DNA of 48,327 bases from an uncultured Campylobacter sp. (GCA_900539255.1 UQBJ01000015.1:1-48327); one strand, 5' to 3'. Counted from the stretch's first letter, positions 17,575-26,839 are shown. Notes: generated by a model from the letters alone, not told the origin. Numbers and translations are program-made.

Positions 17575-18045
17575 ATGACTATCATCGAAGGCAAACTCGC
17601 GCTCAAAGGTAGCGAAAAAATCGCTATCATCAACTCGCGTTTCAACCATATCATCACAGACCGCTTGGCTGAGGGCGCAAAGGACGCGTTTTTGCGGCAC
17701 GGCGGAAACGAAAAAAATCTTTCGCTCATCTTGGTGCCGGGGGCTTTTGAAATCCCTTTTGTGCTCAAACAAGCCATTGTAAGCAAGAAATTTCACGCTA
17801 TTTGCTGCGTGGGTGCTGTTATACGAGGGGCTACACCGCATTTTGATTATGTGAGTGCCGAAACTACCAAAGGTATAGCAAATGTAAGCCTTGCAAACGA
17901 CACGCCTGTGAGCTTTGGAGTGCTTACAACTGACACCATAGAGCAAGCCATAGAGCGAGCAGGCTCAAAGGCTGGAAACAAGGGCTTTGAAGCTATGGTA
18001 AGTCTCATTGAGATTTTGAGCCTAAAAAGCGCGCTGAAAGCCTAA
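17575..18045 (+). CDS. ribH: 6,7-dimethyl-8-ribityllumazine synthase
   Basis: Penultimate step of riboflavin synthesis: condenses the ribityl-diaminopyrimidine with dihydroxybutanone phosphate. NSRFNHIITDRL, PGAFEIPFVLKQ, GAVIRGATPHFDYV (with the catalytic His region) and FGVLTTDTIEQAIERAGSKAGNKG are conserved. 156 residues, typical. AAAAAAAGGAC gives a strong ribosome binding site. nusB follows after one base. Confidence 0.96.
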   Translation: MTIIEGKLALKGSEKIAIINSRFNHIITDRLAEGAKDAFLRHGGNEKNLSLILVPGAFEIPFVLKQAIVSKKFHAICCVGAVIRGATPHFDYVSAETTKGIANVSLANDTPVSFGVLTTDTIEQAIERAGSKAGNKGFEAMVSLIEILSLKSALKA

Positions 18046-18046
18046 A

Positions 18047-18439
18047 ATGGCGACTAGACACCAAGCAAGGCAAGCTGTCATCGCACTTCTTTACGCTAAC
18101 GAGTTCAACGCCCAAGATGAAACAAGCGTTAGCGAGTTTTTGGAGTCAAAAAAGGTGCGCGGGGAGCAAAGGGATTTTGCAAAAGCCTTGTATGTCGGCG
18201 TGCAGGCAAATTTAAAACGGCTTGATGATGAAATCAAGCCGTTTATCAAAGAAGAGATGAAGTTAAGCCCCATAGAATCAGCGATTTTAAGGCTCAGCGT
18301 GTATGAGTTTTTTCACAGCCAAATAGACAAAGCCATCATCATCAACGAAGCAGTCGAGCTTGCCAAAGAGTTAGCAAGCGACAATGCCCCAAAATTCATC
18401 AACGCCGTGCTTGATGCGCTCAAAAGCGAGCTGAAATGA
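18047..18439 (+). CDS. nusB: Transcription antitermination protein NusB
   Basis: RNA-binding partner of NusE (S10) in rRNA antitermination complexes. All-helical 130-residue protein starting MATRHQARQAVIALLYANEF. It has the core ESAILRLSVYEF and the end IINEAVELAKELASDNAPKFINAVLDAL, typical of the family. ribH-nusB adjacency is common in bacteria. It overlaps pyrF by 4 bp. Confidence 0.95.
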   Translation: MATRHQARQAVIALLYANEFNAQDETSVSEFLESKKVRGEQRDFAKALYVGVQANLKRLDDEIKPFIKEEMKLSPIESAILRLSVYEFFHSQIDKAIIINEAVELAKELASDNAPKFINAVLDALKSELK

Positions 18440-19116
18440 AACTTTGCGTGGCTTTTGATTTAGCGAGCAAAGACGAGTGCTTGAATTTAGCCCGCGAGCT
18501 TGCTGGGCTTGACATTTGGGCGAAAATCGGACTGCGTTCGTATCTGCGAGACGGCGCGCGCTTGCTTGATGAGCTGAGAAAAGTGGCTGAATTTAAGGTG
18601 TTTTTGGATTTGAAAATTTATGACATTCCTAACACTATGGCTGATGCCTGCGAAGAGTGCGCTAAAATAGGCGCTGATATGATAAATTTGCACGCAAGTG
18701 CTGGCAAAAAGGCGATGAGCGAAGTGATGAACCGCCTAAATGCACTTAAAAATCGCCCTTTGGTTTTGGGCGTGTCCGCTCTTACGAGCTTTGACGGGGC
18801 AAGTTTTTCGCAAATTTATGGGCGCAGTATCGATGAAGCGGTGCTGGCATTTTCGCAAATGGCTTGTGAGAGTGGGCTGGACGGGGTTGTCTGCTCGGCT
18901 TATGAGAGTTTAGCGGTGAAAAACACCACGAATTCAGCCTTTCTCACGCTTACGCCGGGCATTCGTCCTTTTAAAGAAAGCAAGGACGACCAAGCAAGAG
19001 TGGCTGATTTGGCTGTGGCAAAGGCGAACAAAAGCGATTTCATCGTGGTAGGACGCCCGATTTATAAGGCTTCAAATCCACGCCTTGTGGCGGAGCAAAT
19101 TTTAGCTCAAATTTAG
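18436..19116 (+). CDS. pyrF: Orotidine 5'-phosphate decarboxylase
   Basis: Last step of UMP synthesis. The catalytic D-x-K-x-x-D array is in FLDLKIYDIPNT (about residues 56-67), and the phosphate-binding end is TLTPGIRP followed by FIVVGRPIYKASNP. 226 residues, a normal group I enzyme. Last gene of the transporter-kdsA-ribH-nusB-pyrF group; no clear terminator follows. Confidence 0.96.
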   Translation: MKLCVAFDLASKDECLNLARELAGLDIWAKIGLRSYLRDGARLLDELRKVAEFKVFLDLKIYDIPNTMADACEECAKIGADMINLHASAGKKAMSEVMNRLNALKNRPLVLGVSALTSFDGASFSQIYGRSIDEAVLAFSQMACESGLDGVVCSAYESLAVKNTTNSAFLTLTPGIRPFKESKDDQARVADLAVAKANKSDFIVVGRPIYKASNPRLVAEQILAQI

Positions 19117-19316
19117 CTTTTTTCGCAAATAGCACGAGCAAGGCGCAAAAACAAAAGTTGCGAGTTGAGTTAAGCGAACGAAAATTTTAATTTCAAGTTT
19201 CGTGCGTGATGGGCGGTGTTGCAAGAGCTTTGAAACTTTGTTTTTGTGAGAATTTAGCTTAAATCGGCGATTTAGCCGAAAAACTTTCAAAAGTCTTTTA
19301 AAACGCTTTAAATTTA

Positions 19317-19427
19317 TGGATACTTCGCCAAAGGCTCAGTATGACAAAAAGAGTGTTCAGTAAGACAAATCAAAATGACAAAGATTTTGTCATTTTGAGC
19401 CTTTTGTAAAAAGGCGAAAAATCTCCA
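19317..19427. repeat. Family A arms (partial copies)
   Basis: A right-type arm at 19317-19346 (TGGATACTTCG, then TCAGTATGACA) and a left-type arm at about 19387-19427 (TTGTCATTTTGAG, then AAAAATCTCCA), side by side in the opposite order to a complete element. Confidence 0.75.
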
Positions 19428-19540
19428 TTGTCATTTTGAGTGAGCTTTGCGAGCGAAAAATCCAAGAATTTAAGATATACCTTAAAGCACTAAAATCGCA
19501 CTTTGAATTTGTGGATACTTCGCTGCGCTCAGTATGACAA
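19428..19540. repeat. Complete family A palindromic element, copy 2
   Basis: The left arm starts TTGTCATTTTGAG at 19428 and the right arm ends CAGTATGACAA at 19540. The loop (AGAATTTAAGATATA, then TAAAGCACTAAAATCGCAC) is nearly the same as in copy 1 at 371-478, nearly 19 kb away. Confidence 0.85.
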
Positions 19541-19608
19541 GAAAATAGTAAAGTTTGACAAAATTTAGGGATTTGCTTGAATTTTGTGGTAAAGTTTGCT
19601 TGAATTTA

Positions 19609-19655
19609 TGGATTGCCACGCCGAGCGAAATTTAACTGCTTGGCTCGCAATGACA
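19609..19655. repeat. Family B right arm
   Basis: Runs from TGGATTGCCACGCC to GGCTCGCAATGACA, the intact version of the arm that is truncated at 625-660. No matching left arm is seen upstream. It abuts the coding remnant at 19654. Confidence 0.65.
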
Positions 19656-19785
19656 TAAAGGCAACTTTGACAAGGCAAAGGAATTTGGCTTGTATGCTTG
19701 TTTAAAAGGCGAAAATGAATTTAAAGATGTTTGCAAGCATTATAGCGACAATGTCTTAAAACAAAAGCCATATTTTAGCGATTAA
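19654..19785 (+). pseudogene. 5'-truncated coding remnant
   Basis: An open frame of 43 codons beginning right after a stop inside the family B arm and ending TAA at 19785. It reads NFDKAKEFGLYACLKGE, then FKDVCKHYSDNVLKQ. It has no start codon at its 5' end and no ribosome binding site, yet the composition is protein-like with paired Cys. It may be the C-terminus of a small (perhaps Sel1-like) protein whose front was removed at the repeat. Low certainty. Confidence 0.3.
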
Positions 19786-19838
19786 ACAAAGGTGCTTTAA
19801 AACCCACATTTTAGGGACTAAACAAAGGCGCTTTAAAA
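19768..19838. repeat. Two-copy imperfect tandem duplication, about 36 bp
   Basis: 19768-19802 and 19803-19838 share the pattern CATTTTAG.GA.TAAACAAAGG.GCTTTAAAA with six or so differences. The first copy carries the stop of the remnant above. Confidence 0.65.
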
Positions 19839-19865
19839 AGCTCGCTTAAATTCCACTTTGATTTT

Positions 19866-20165
19866 TGAATTTGCCTATTTTTTGGGCGTTTTGTCGTTGT
19901 TTGGCTTTTTGTCTAAATTTTTGGCGTTTTTAGGTTGGGCTGAATTTTTGTCGCTTGTTAAACTTAAATTCCTATCAACGCTTGAATTTTTATCATTTAA
20001 ATTTACGCTTAAATTCTCATCGTTTAAAGTCGCATTCTCATCAAGGCTTGAATTTGTATCGTTTTCGTTTGAAAATTCAGCATTTAAACTTGAATTTTCG
20101 TCATTTATGCTTGAATTTTCATCGTTTAGATTCACTCTTTCATCGCCTGTGCTTGAATTTTCGTT
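19866..20165. repeat. RAATTY-dense tract encoding the Lnt tail
   Basis: About twelve AAATTT/AAATTC/GAATTT hexamers, mostly in GCTTGAATTTT-like units on the plus strand, which read as Glu-Asn-Ser-Ser on the coding (minus) strand. Confidence 0.75.
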
Positions 20166-21449
20166 AAAAATTTGATTTTGCAAGGCTAAAAACAAGGATT
20201 TTTTGGGCGTTATCACGCCTGTGTGTTTCGCGTTTGTGGCGTGATAGACGGCAACGCCGTATTTGCTGGCGTAAAAGCTGATTAAAAGCCTTTGCAAGGC
20301 TGGTTCGACAAGGTTGTCAAACCACGCATTGTTGGAGATAGCGATGATGATTTTGCTTTTTTTGTAGAGTTCTTCCTTTGTCGCCTCAAAGCAAATGGCG
20401 TTTGTTACGCGCTGCGTGCTTATGTCATACTCGTTAAAGGCTGCTCCACGCGTGAAATAAGCCATATTTGGCATAAGGTGTTTGCGCACAAAGTCGCTCA
20501 CAAAGGGGATTTGCGGCATTTCCTCGCCAAAGGCGACAAGATAGTGCTTGTGTAGGATTTTCACTTCGCCGCCCTTGAAAATATAAGCGCTGTTGTAGAA
20601 TTTACCATCTGCGGAGTAAGGCGCACCAACGATTATCATAATTTCGTTTGAAAACTCTTTCAAAAGCTCAAAATACATACCCCCAAAGCCCTTTTGCAAA
20701 TCGAAAGCAAAGGTGCTTTCAGGGAAAACAACGAGTTCTTTTTGCTCATCGATGGCTTTTAAAATTTCGCTTATCACAAAGTCCGCATTTTTAGCGACAT
20801 TGTTTTTGTCAAATTTCGTAGCCTCGTCTATATGGGTGTTGATGAGCTTAAAATCGCTTTGAAGCTCGTTAAATTCAGTATCTTTATACTGCATACCCAG
20901 CAAAATCAGCATTACGATGATAAAAATCTTATAATAACGCGAAATATAGCCCTCATAATAAAAATACGCGATTAAAAATATGCACGCTATCCCACGCCAG
21001 CTTGCATCAAAGATACCATACACGCTCAAAACGCCCCAATTTAGCCAATCAAACTCCAAAAAATGTATAAAAGGCAAGCAAAATAAGCCTAAAAGCCGTA
21101 AGAAATCATAATGAAAGGCGTAGCACAGGCGAAATAAAATGCCATAAAACAGCCCAATGCCCAAAAGTTCGAGCGGTATGATATAATGAAGTCCGTAATA
21201 TATGGAAGAAAGGCTTATCCAGTAAAACCAAAGCAAGGACACAAAAAAGCCCGTCCAAAACCAACCGCCCCCTTTCATACGCAAAAGCAGCACAAAACCA
21301 TAAATAGCTAAAAAGGGCGACAGCACCTGCCACAGCACACTTTGAGCGTAGCCGAATTCTTGCGCTATACAAAGATAAATTGAATTTGATATAAAAAAAG
21401 CAACACAAAAGGCTTTTATTATTTTTAAAATGGTAGAATTTGAGTTCAA
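19875..21449 (-). CDS. lnt: Apolipoprotein N-acyltransferase with sequon-rich C-terminal tail
   Basis: Adds the third acyl chain to lipoproteins at the inner membrane. About six hydrophobic segments are followed by a periplasmic nitrilase domain with the Glu-Lys-Cys triad: E in VFPEST, K in LHKHYLVAFGEE, C in AICFEAT. The C-terminal membrane helix of E. coli Lnt is absent; after HTGVITPKKSLFLALQNQIF the protein continues as a 96-residue Asp/Asn/Ser-rich tail with seven D-X-N-X-S/T sequons. The TTG at 21449 is my preferred start. The frame is open further upstream, but that would run into yajC on the other strand. Confidence 0.88.
   Translation of the reverse strand: MNSNSTILKIIKAFCVAFFISNSIYLCIAQEFGYAQSVLWQVLSPFLAIYGFVLLLRMKGGGWFWTGFFVSLLWFYWISLSSIYYGLHYIIPLELLGIGLFYGILFRLCYAFHYDFLRLLGLFCLPFIHFLEFDWLNWGVLSVYGIFDASWRGIACIFLIAYFYYEGYISRYYKIFIIVMLILLGMQYKDTEFNELQSDFKLINTHIDEATKFDKNNVAKNADFVISEILKAIDEQKELVVFPESTFAFDLQKGFGGMYFELLKEFSNEIMIIVGAPYSADGKFYNSAYIFKGGEVKILHKHYLVAFGEEMPQIPFVSDFVRKHLMPNMAYFTRGAAFNEYDISTQRVTNAICFEATKEELYKKSKIIIAISNNAWFDNLVEPALQRLLISFYASKYGVAVYHATNAKHTGVITPKKSLFLALQNQIFNENSSTGDERVNLNDENSSINDENSSLNAEFSNENDTNSSLDENATLNDENLSVNLNDKNSSVDRNLSLTSDKNSAQPKNAKNLDKKPNNDKTPKK
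21434..21439 (+). promoter_or_regulatory. Possible -10 box (TAGAAT) for yajC-secD-secF
   Basis: TAGAAT about 34 bases before the yajC ATG. It overlaps the 5' end of lnt on the opposite strand, so the two promoters would be back to back. Confidence 0.4.
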
Positions 21450-21472
21450 TTTTTTAACAAAAGGAATTTCAA

Positions 21473-21796
21473 ATGCAAGAAGGTTCGCTTTTAACTTCAT
21501 TGTTACCCCTAATCGTGCTGTTTGCGATATTTTATCTTTTGGTGATTCGCCCACAGCAAAAGCAAGCAAAAGCCCATCAAAAGATGATTTCAGAGCTTAC
21601 AAAAGGCGATAAAATCATCACACAAGGCGGCTTAATCTGCGAGGTCGTAAAACCAGAACTTGATTTTATCAAAGTTAAGATTAACGATGAGGGTGTTTTG
21701 GCAAAAATTTCAAAAAAATTTATTGCCGAGAAATTTGACGCCACCCTTGACACTACGCCAGAGCAGCCAGCCAGCAAAACACGAAAGAAAAGCTAA
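21473..21796 (+). CDS. yajC: Sec translocon accessory protein YajC
   Basis: Small inner-membrane protein of the SecDF-YajC complex. One transmembrane helix (SLLPLIVLFAIFYLLVI, about residues 9-25) is followed by RPQQKQAKAHQKM and a soluble domain with KGDKIITQGGLICEV. 107 residues. The ribosome binding site AAAAGGAA precedes the ATG. It overlaps secD by one base (TAATG) and starts only about 24 bp from the chosen lnt start on the other strand. Confidence 0.95.
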   Translation: MQEGSLLTSLLPLIVLFAIFYLLVIRPQQKQAKAHQKMISELTKGDKIITQGGLICEVVKPELDFIKVKINDEGVLAKISKKFIAEKFDATLDTTPEQPASKTRKKS

Positions 21797-23424
21797 TGCG
21801 TGGTGCTAAATTTACTTACAAACTCGCCATTTTTTTGGCGGTGTTTGTCTTTTCTGTGGTGTTTTCCTTGCCTTCGTTTTTGCAAAGCGAGTTTGGCAAA
21901 AAGATAAATTTAGGGCTTGACTTGCAAGGCGGGCTTTATATGCTGCTTGGCATTGACAGCGAAGAAGCAGTAAAATCAAAGCTCAAAACCATAGCCTCCA
22001 CGCTAAACTATGAAATCAACAAGCAAAATATCATCATCGATGAGCTAAAAGTAAGCGATGAGAGCATAGAATTTAGCGTGCTTGATAATGGGGATTTGGT
22101 AAGGATTGATGCGCTTTTAAAGGGCATAGAGGGCTTAGTTGTTGATATAACAAACGCTCATTATCAAATCGTTTTAAGCGAGGCTGAGATTAAGGCGACT
22201 ATGGATTATGCGCTTTTGCAAGCTGTGGAAACCATAAGAAACCGCCTAGATGAGTTTGGTTTGGCTGAACCAACCGTGGCTAAACAAGGCAAAGACCAGA
22301 TTTTGGTAGAGTTAGCGGGCATTAAAACCCGAGAGGACGAGCTTCGCGCAAAGGAACGCATAATGAAAGCGGCGCATTTGCAGTTAATGGAAGTTGATGA
22401 GGCAAGAATGAATTTAGCCCAAACGATGAGCGAGGCTGAGGCGGCGGCTTTTGGGGATTTGATTTTGCCCGATGCGCAAAATGAAAGCATAAAATACGCC
22501 GTCAAAAACATACCCGTGCTTGATGGTTCTATGCTCACCGATGCAAGAGTGGGCTTTTCGCAAAATTCAAACTCACCTGTGATAAATTTTACCTTAAATT
22601 CACAAGGCGCGGCGATTTTTGCGGACTATACCGAAAAGGCTGTTGGCAAACGCCTAGCTATCGTGCTTGATAATAAAGTGTATTCAGCCCCAAATATCAA
22701 AGAACGCATAGGCGGAGGCAGCGGGCAAATCAGCGGGAATTTCACCACAGAAGAAGCGCGCGATGTCGCTGTGGCTTTAAGAAGTGGTGCTTTGCTTGCG
22801 CCTGTGAAACTTTTAGAACAAAGAAGCATAGGACCATCGCTTGGAGCGCAAAGCATTCAAATGTCGATGATTGCGCTTATGGGCGCGAGCATAGCCATAG
22901 TGGTGTTTATGGTGCTTTATTATGGTATAGCGGGGCTTTTTGCAAATGCTGCGATGATAGTTAATATACTTGGCATAGTGGCGATGATGTCGATGTTTGG
23001 AGCGACTTTAACCCTGCCCGGTATGGCTGGACTTGTGCTTACAGTTGGTATGGCGGTTGATGCAAATGTCATCATCAACGAGCGCATTAGAGAGCTTTTA
23101 AGAGTGGGAATGAGCATAAAGCAAAGCGTGGAAAATGGCTACAAACACGCGATGAGCGCGATAATAGACTCAAATTTAACAAGCCTAGTAACCTCTGTGG
23201 CACTTTATGCTTATGGCACAGGTGCTGTAAAGGGCTTTGCCGTAACGCTTGGCATAGGCATAGTGGTGTCGATGATAACGGCGATTTTAGGCACGCACGG
23301 AATGTTTGACTTTTTTATGACGCGCATTGAAAAAAGTGGCAAAACAACGCTTTTCTTTGGCTACAAACGCCCTGAAAATTTAGCCACAAAGCAAAATTTG
23401 ACTAAAAATTCAACAAAGGTTTAA
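21796..23424 (+). CDS. secD: Protein translocase subunit SecD
   Basis: Inner-membrane RND-type component that uses the proton gradient to pull exported proteins through SecYEG. It has an N-terminal membrane helix, then INLGLDLQGGLYMLLG, a large periplasmic P1 domain, the conserved GGGSGQISGNFT, and SIGPSLGAQSIQ leading into five C-terminal helices (GMAVDANVIINERIRE is the D-x-N-V motif). 542 residues. secF follows after 2 bp. Confidence 0.96.
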   Translation: MRGAKFTYKLAIFLAVFVFSVVFSLPSFLQSEFGKKINLGLDLQGGLYMLLGIDSEEAVKSKLKTIASTLNYEINKQNIIIDELKVSDESIEFSVLDNGDLVRIDALLKGIEGLVVDITNAHYQIVLSEAEIKATMDYALLQAVETIRNRLDEFGLAEPTVAKQGKDQILVELAGIKTREDELRAKERIMKAAHLQLMEVDEARMNLAQTMSEAEAAAFGDLILPDAQNESIKYAVKNIPVLDGSMLTDARVGFSQNSNSPVINFTLNSQGAAIFADYTEKAVGKRLAIVLDNKVYSAPNIKERIGGGSGQISGNFTTEEARDVAVALRSGALLAPVKLLEQRSIGPSLGAQSIQMSMIALMGASIAIVVFMVLYYGIAGLFANAAMIVNILGIVAMMSMFGATLTLPGMAGLVLTVGMAVDANVIINERIRELLRVGMSIKQSVENGYKHAMSAIIDSNLTSLVTSVALYAYGTGAVKGFAVTLGIGIVVSMITAILGTHGMFDFFMTRIEKSGKTTLFFGYKRPENLATKQNLTKNSTKV

Positions 23425-23426
23425 AA

Positions 23427-24398
23427 ATGCAGTTTTTTAGCGAAAAGAAAATTTATGATTTTATGAAAATGCGTTATGGCTCGCTAGTGTTTTGTGCTGT
23501 TTTGGTGCTTGGGACGATTTTTTTGTTTTTTGAAAGAGGGCTTGCCTTTGGGATTGATTTTAGCGGAGGCACGCTCGTTCAGGTGCGTTATGAGGGCAAA
23601 GCGCCTATTCCGCAAATCCGTGAAATTCTAGGCAAAACGGGCGAGTTTCAAAACCTTTCTGTAACAGAATTTGGCGGAGACAATGAAATCACCATTCGTT
23701 TTTTGGGAAGTTCAAGCAACCTTTCAGCTGACATAGGACAGCATATAAATGAGCTTTTGCAAGGCACAGGCAGCTTTGAAATCCGCCGTGCTGATGTGGT
23801 AGGACCAAAGGTAGGCGATGAGTTAAGGCAAAAGGGCATAATGGCGATAATTGTGAGCTTGATTGCCATTTTGCTTTATATTGCCGTGCGTTTTGAGTGG
23901 CGTTTTGCCCTAGCTGCCATTATCACGGAAATTCACGATGTTTTCATCACACTTGGAGCGATAATGCTCTTTCGCATTGATGTGAATTTAGACACGCTGG
24001 CGGCGGTTTTAACCGTGCTTGGCTACTCACTTAATGATAAAATCATCATTTTTGACAGGATAAGAGAGGGCATAAAAACAAGCAAGCAAAACAGTCTTGC
24101 CCTAATCATCAACGAAAGCGTGTCCGCAACTTTGTCGCGCACTGTTATTACTTCTGGCACGAGCGGGGCGACTGTTTTGATTTTGTATCTTTTTGGTGGC
24201 TCGATGATAGAGGGCTTTTCGCTCACCTTAATGGTAGGCATTGTTGTCGGCACTTTAAGCTCGATTTTCGTGGCAAGTCCTATTTTGCTGTGGTTTAAAT
24301 TCAGCGTTTTAAATTACAGGCAAAAAGAGTTAGAAAAGGCTAAAAAGGCACAAGAAAAGGCTAAAATGCGCCAAATGTATGAAAAAGGAAGTGTGTAA
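23427..24398 (+). CDS. secF: Protein translocase subunit SecF
   Basis: Partner of SecD. It begins with a single helix and FGIDFSGGTLVQVRY, then a periplasmic domain, then five helices beginning at VGPKVGDELRQKG. LGYSLNDKIIIFDRIREG is the conserved SecF motif. 323 residues; the end is Lys-rich and cytoplasmic. Overlaps leuS by one base. Confidence 0.96.
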   Translation: MQFFSEKKIYDFMKMRYGSLVFCAVLVLGTIFLFFERGLAFGIDFSGGTLVQVRYEGKAPIPQIREILGKTGEFQNLSVTEFGGDNEITIRFLGSSSNLSADIGQHINELLQGTGSFEIRRADVVGPKVGDELRQKGIMAIIVSLIAILLYIAVRFEWRFALAAIITEIHDVFITLGAIMLFRIDVNLDTLAAVLTVLGYSLNDKIIIFDRIREGIKTSKQNSLALIINESVSATLSRTVITSGTSGATVLILYLFGGSMIEGFSLTLMVGIVVGTLSSIFVASPILLWFKFSVLNYRQKELEKAKKAQEKAKMRQMYEKGSV

Positions 24399-26839
24399 TG
24401 GCTTATAACGCCAAAGATATAGAAAAAAAATGGCAAGACATTTGGGACAAGGAGCAAAGTTTTGAGCCAAAAGATGATTTTTCCTTGCCGAAAAAATACA
24501 TTTTATCAATGTTTCCTTACCCTAGCGGACGCATACATATGGGGCATGTGCGAAACTACACCATAGGGGACGCCCTTGCAAGGTATTACCGCAATGCTGG
24601 CTTTAATGTCTTGCACCCCATAGGCTTTGACAGCTTTGGAATGCCTGCTGAAAACGCCGCCATAAAGCACAAAATTCACCCCAAAACTTGGACTTATGAA
24701 AACATAGCCTATATGAAAAAAGAGCTTTTTTCGCTGGGCTTTTCTTTTTCAAAAAAAAGAATGCTTGCAACTTCTGATGCGATTTATACGAAATTCGAGC
24801 AAGAATTTTTCATCAAAATGTTTGAAAAAGGGCTTATTTATACAAAAGATGCAAATGTAAATTGGTGCGAGGTTGATAAAACCGTGCTTGCAAACGAACA
24901 GGTTGTTGATGGCAAATGCTGGCGTTGCGGACACGAGGTAGTGCAAAAAAAGATGAGTGGGTATTATGTGAAAATCACCGCTTATGCTGAGGAGCTTTTA
25001 AAGGATTTGCAACTTTTGCAAGGTAAATGGTCGCCTCAGGTTTTAACTATGCAAGAAAATTGGATAGGCAAGAGTTATGGGCTTGAATTTGCCTTTGTTT
25101 TAGATGATGAGAGCGCGAAAAAGGCTGGACAAAAGAGTTTTAAGGTTTTTACCACAAGGGCTGATACCATTTATGGCGTGAGCTATATAGCTCTTGCGCC
25201 CGAACATAGCATTGTTTGCGAGCTTTTAGAAAAGGGGTATTTAGATAAAAAAACAGCGCAAAAAATCAGCGCGATGCAAAATCAAAGCCAAAGACAAAGG
25301 CAGATTGCCGACAAAGAGGGGTATTTTTTAGGCATTTACGCCACTCACCCCTTGACAAAGGCGAAAATTCCTGTGTGGGTAGCGAATTTTGTGTTGAGTG
25401 ATTATGGCTCTGGCGCTGTTATGGCTGTGCCTGCGCACGATGAAAGGGATTATGAGTTTGCCACTCAATACAAACTCCCCATAATCAAAGTCATCGCCCA
25501 CGAAGATAGCCTTGAAAACAAGGCTTGGGAGCAAAAGGCTGGCGTGCTTATAAATAGCGGTGAATTCAGCGGAACAGAGTGCAACCAAGCGCGCGAAAAA
25601 ATCATAGAATTCTTTGAAAAAAACTCACTCGGACAAAGGGTTACAAACTACAAAATAAGAGATTGGGGCGTGTCAAGGCAAAGGTATTGGGGCGCGCCTA
25701 TTCCTATGGTGCGTTGCGAAAAGTGCGGCATAGTGCCACAAAATTTAGCAAATTTACCCATAACCCTGCCCGATGACATAGAAATCACAGGCGAGGGCAA
25801 CCCATTGCAAATGCACCCTAGCTGGAAAAACTGCCTTTGTCCAAAATGTGGCAAAAGCGCGCAAAAAGAGTGCGACACGCTTGATACCTTTTTTGAAAGT
25901 TCGTGGTATTATGCTCGTTTTGCAAGCGATGAAAAATCGTGGCAAAGCGTGGCTTTGGATAAAAAAAGTATGCAGTATTGGCTTAATGTCGACCAGTATA
26001 TAGGCGGCATAGAACACGCTATCTTGCACCTACTTTACGCGCGCTTTTTTCAAAAGGCTTTGCGGGATTTGGGTTATTTGAGTGGTGATGAGCCTTTTGA
26101 GCGGCTTTTAACGCAAGGAATGGTGCTAAAAGACGGCGCAAAGATGAGTAAAAGCAAGGGCAATGTCATCGACCCTGATGACATTATCGCAAAATACGGC
26201 GCTGATACGGCAAGGCTTTTCATACTCTTTGCCGCTCCACCCGCAAAAGAGCTAGAATGGAATGATAATGCTGTTGAGGGCGCTTATCGCTTTTTGTGTC
26301 GGCTTTGGGATAGGGCTTTGCAAATAAAACCTTATGATGAAATGCCACAAATTCAGCAAGCTAGCCTAAACAAAGATGAAAAATTCGCTCGCCTTAAAGT
26401 TTATGAAGCGCTGAAAAAAGCAGGCGAAGTGTATGAAAGTAGCTTTGCTTTTAACACTCTCATCGCAGCCTGTATGGAGGCTTTAAATGCCTTAAATTCA
26501 GTCAAAAACGACAAAATTTTGGCTGAGGGCTTTTATATCATCTTAAATGTGCTTGAACCCATAGTGCCACACATTTGCTGTGAGTTAAGCCAGCAGCTTT
26601 TTAAACGCAAGAATTTAGGCAAGATTGAGTTAGCGAGTGAAGCCTTTATTAAAGATAGCCTAAAACTTGGTGTCAGCATAAATGGCAAAAACCGCGCAGA
26701 AATCGAAGTAGCAAGCAATGCCAGCAAAGATGAAATTTTAGCCCTTGCCAAGCAAAGCACGCAAAAATGGCTTGAAAATAAAACAATCATCAAAGAAATT
26801 TATGTAGAAAAAAAGCTTGTGAATTTGGTGATAAAATGA
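24398..26839 (+). CDS. leuS: Leucyl-tRNA synthetase
   Basis: Class I synthetase charging tRNA-Leu; a tRNA-Leu gene lies 11 kb downstream. The HIGH motif is in PYPSGRIHMGHVRN (about residues 38-51). The editing domain has TTRADTIYGVSYIALAPEH and HDERDYEF, and the KMSKS motif is in AKMSKSKGNVIDPDD. Zn-type Cys pairs (CEKCG and CPKCG) lie before the catalytic core resumes. 813 residues, slightly short of E. coli. Embedded between secF and lptE with overlapping ends. Confidence 0.97.
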   Translation: MAYNAKDIEKKWQDIWDKEQSFEPKDDFSLPKKYILSMFPYPSGRIHMGHVRNYTIGDALARYYRNAGFNVLHPIGFDSFGMPAENAAIKHKIHPKTWTYENIAYMKKELFSLGFSFSKKRMLATSDAIYTKFEQEFFIKMFEKGLIYTKDANVNWCEVDKTVLANEQVVDGKCWRCGHEVVQKKMSGYYVKITAYAEELLKDLQLLQGKWSPQVLTMQENWIGKSYGLEFAFVLDDESAKKAGQKSFKVFTTRADTIYGVSYIALAPEHSIVCELLEKGYLDKKTAQKISAMQNQSQRQRQIADKEGYFLGIYATHPLTKAKIPVWVANFVLSDYGSGAVMAVPAHDERDYEFATQYKLPIIKVIAHEDSLENKAWEQKAGVLINSGEFSGTECNQAREKIIEFFEKNSLGQRVTNYKIRDWGVSRQRYWGAPIPMVRCEKCGIVPQNLANLPITLPDDIEITGEGNPLQMHPSWKNCLCPKCGKSAQKECDTLDTFFESSWYYARFASDEKSWQSVALDKKSMQYWLNVDQYIGGIEHAILHLLYARFFQKALRDLGYLSGDEPFERLLTQGMVLKDGAKMSKSKGNVIDPDDIIAKYGADTARLFILFAAPPAKELEWNDNAVEGAYRFLCRLWDRALQIKPYDEMPQIQQASLNKDEKFARLKVYEALKKAGEVYESSFAFNTLIAACMEALNALNSVKNDKILAEGFYIILNVLEPIVPHICCELSQQLFKRKNLGKIELASEAFIKDSLKLGVSINGKNRAEIEVASNASKDEILALAKQSTQKWLENKTIIKEIYVEKKLVNLVIK

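Larger units (their letters stand above)
19117..19874. other. Repeat-rich gap between pyrF and lnt
   Basis: No intact gene. The first 200 bases hold nothing I can identify. Then follow several family A arms, one full family A element, a family B arm, a small coding remnant and a two-copy tandem duplication, each listed separately. Confidence 0.8.

Noticed and set aside
19858..20175. Phe/Leu/Ser-rich frame on the plus strand
   Set aside because: Antisense shadow of the repetitive Lnt tail; the Lnt frame is contiguous with a clear nitrilase domain.
21450..21569. Longer N-terminus for Lnt
   Set aside because: It would lie opposite the first 97 bases of yajC and has no supporting ribosome binding site; the hydrophobic start fits the TTG at 21449.
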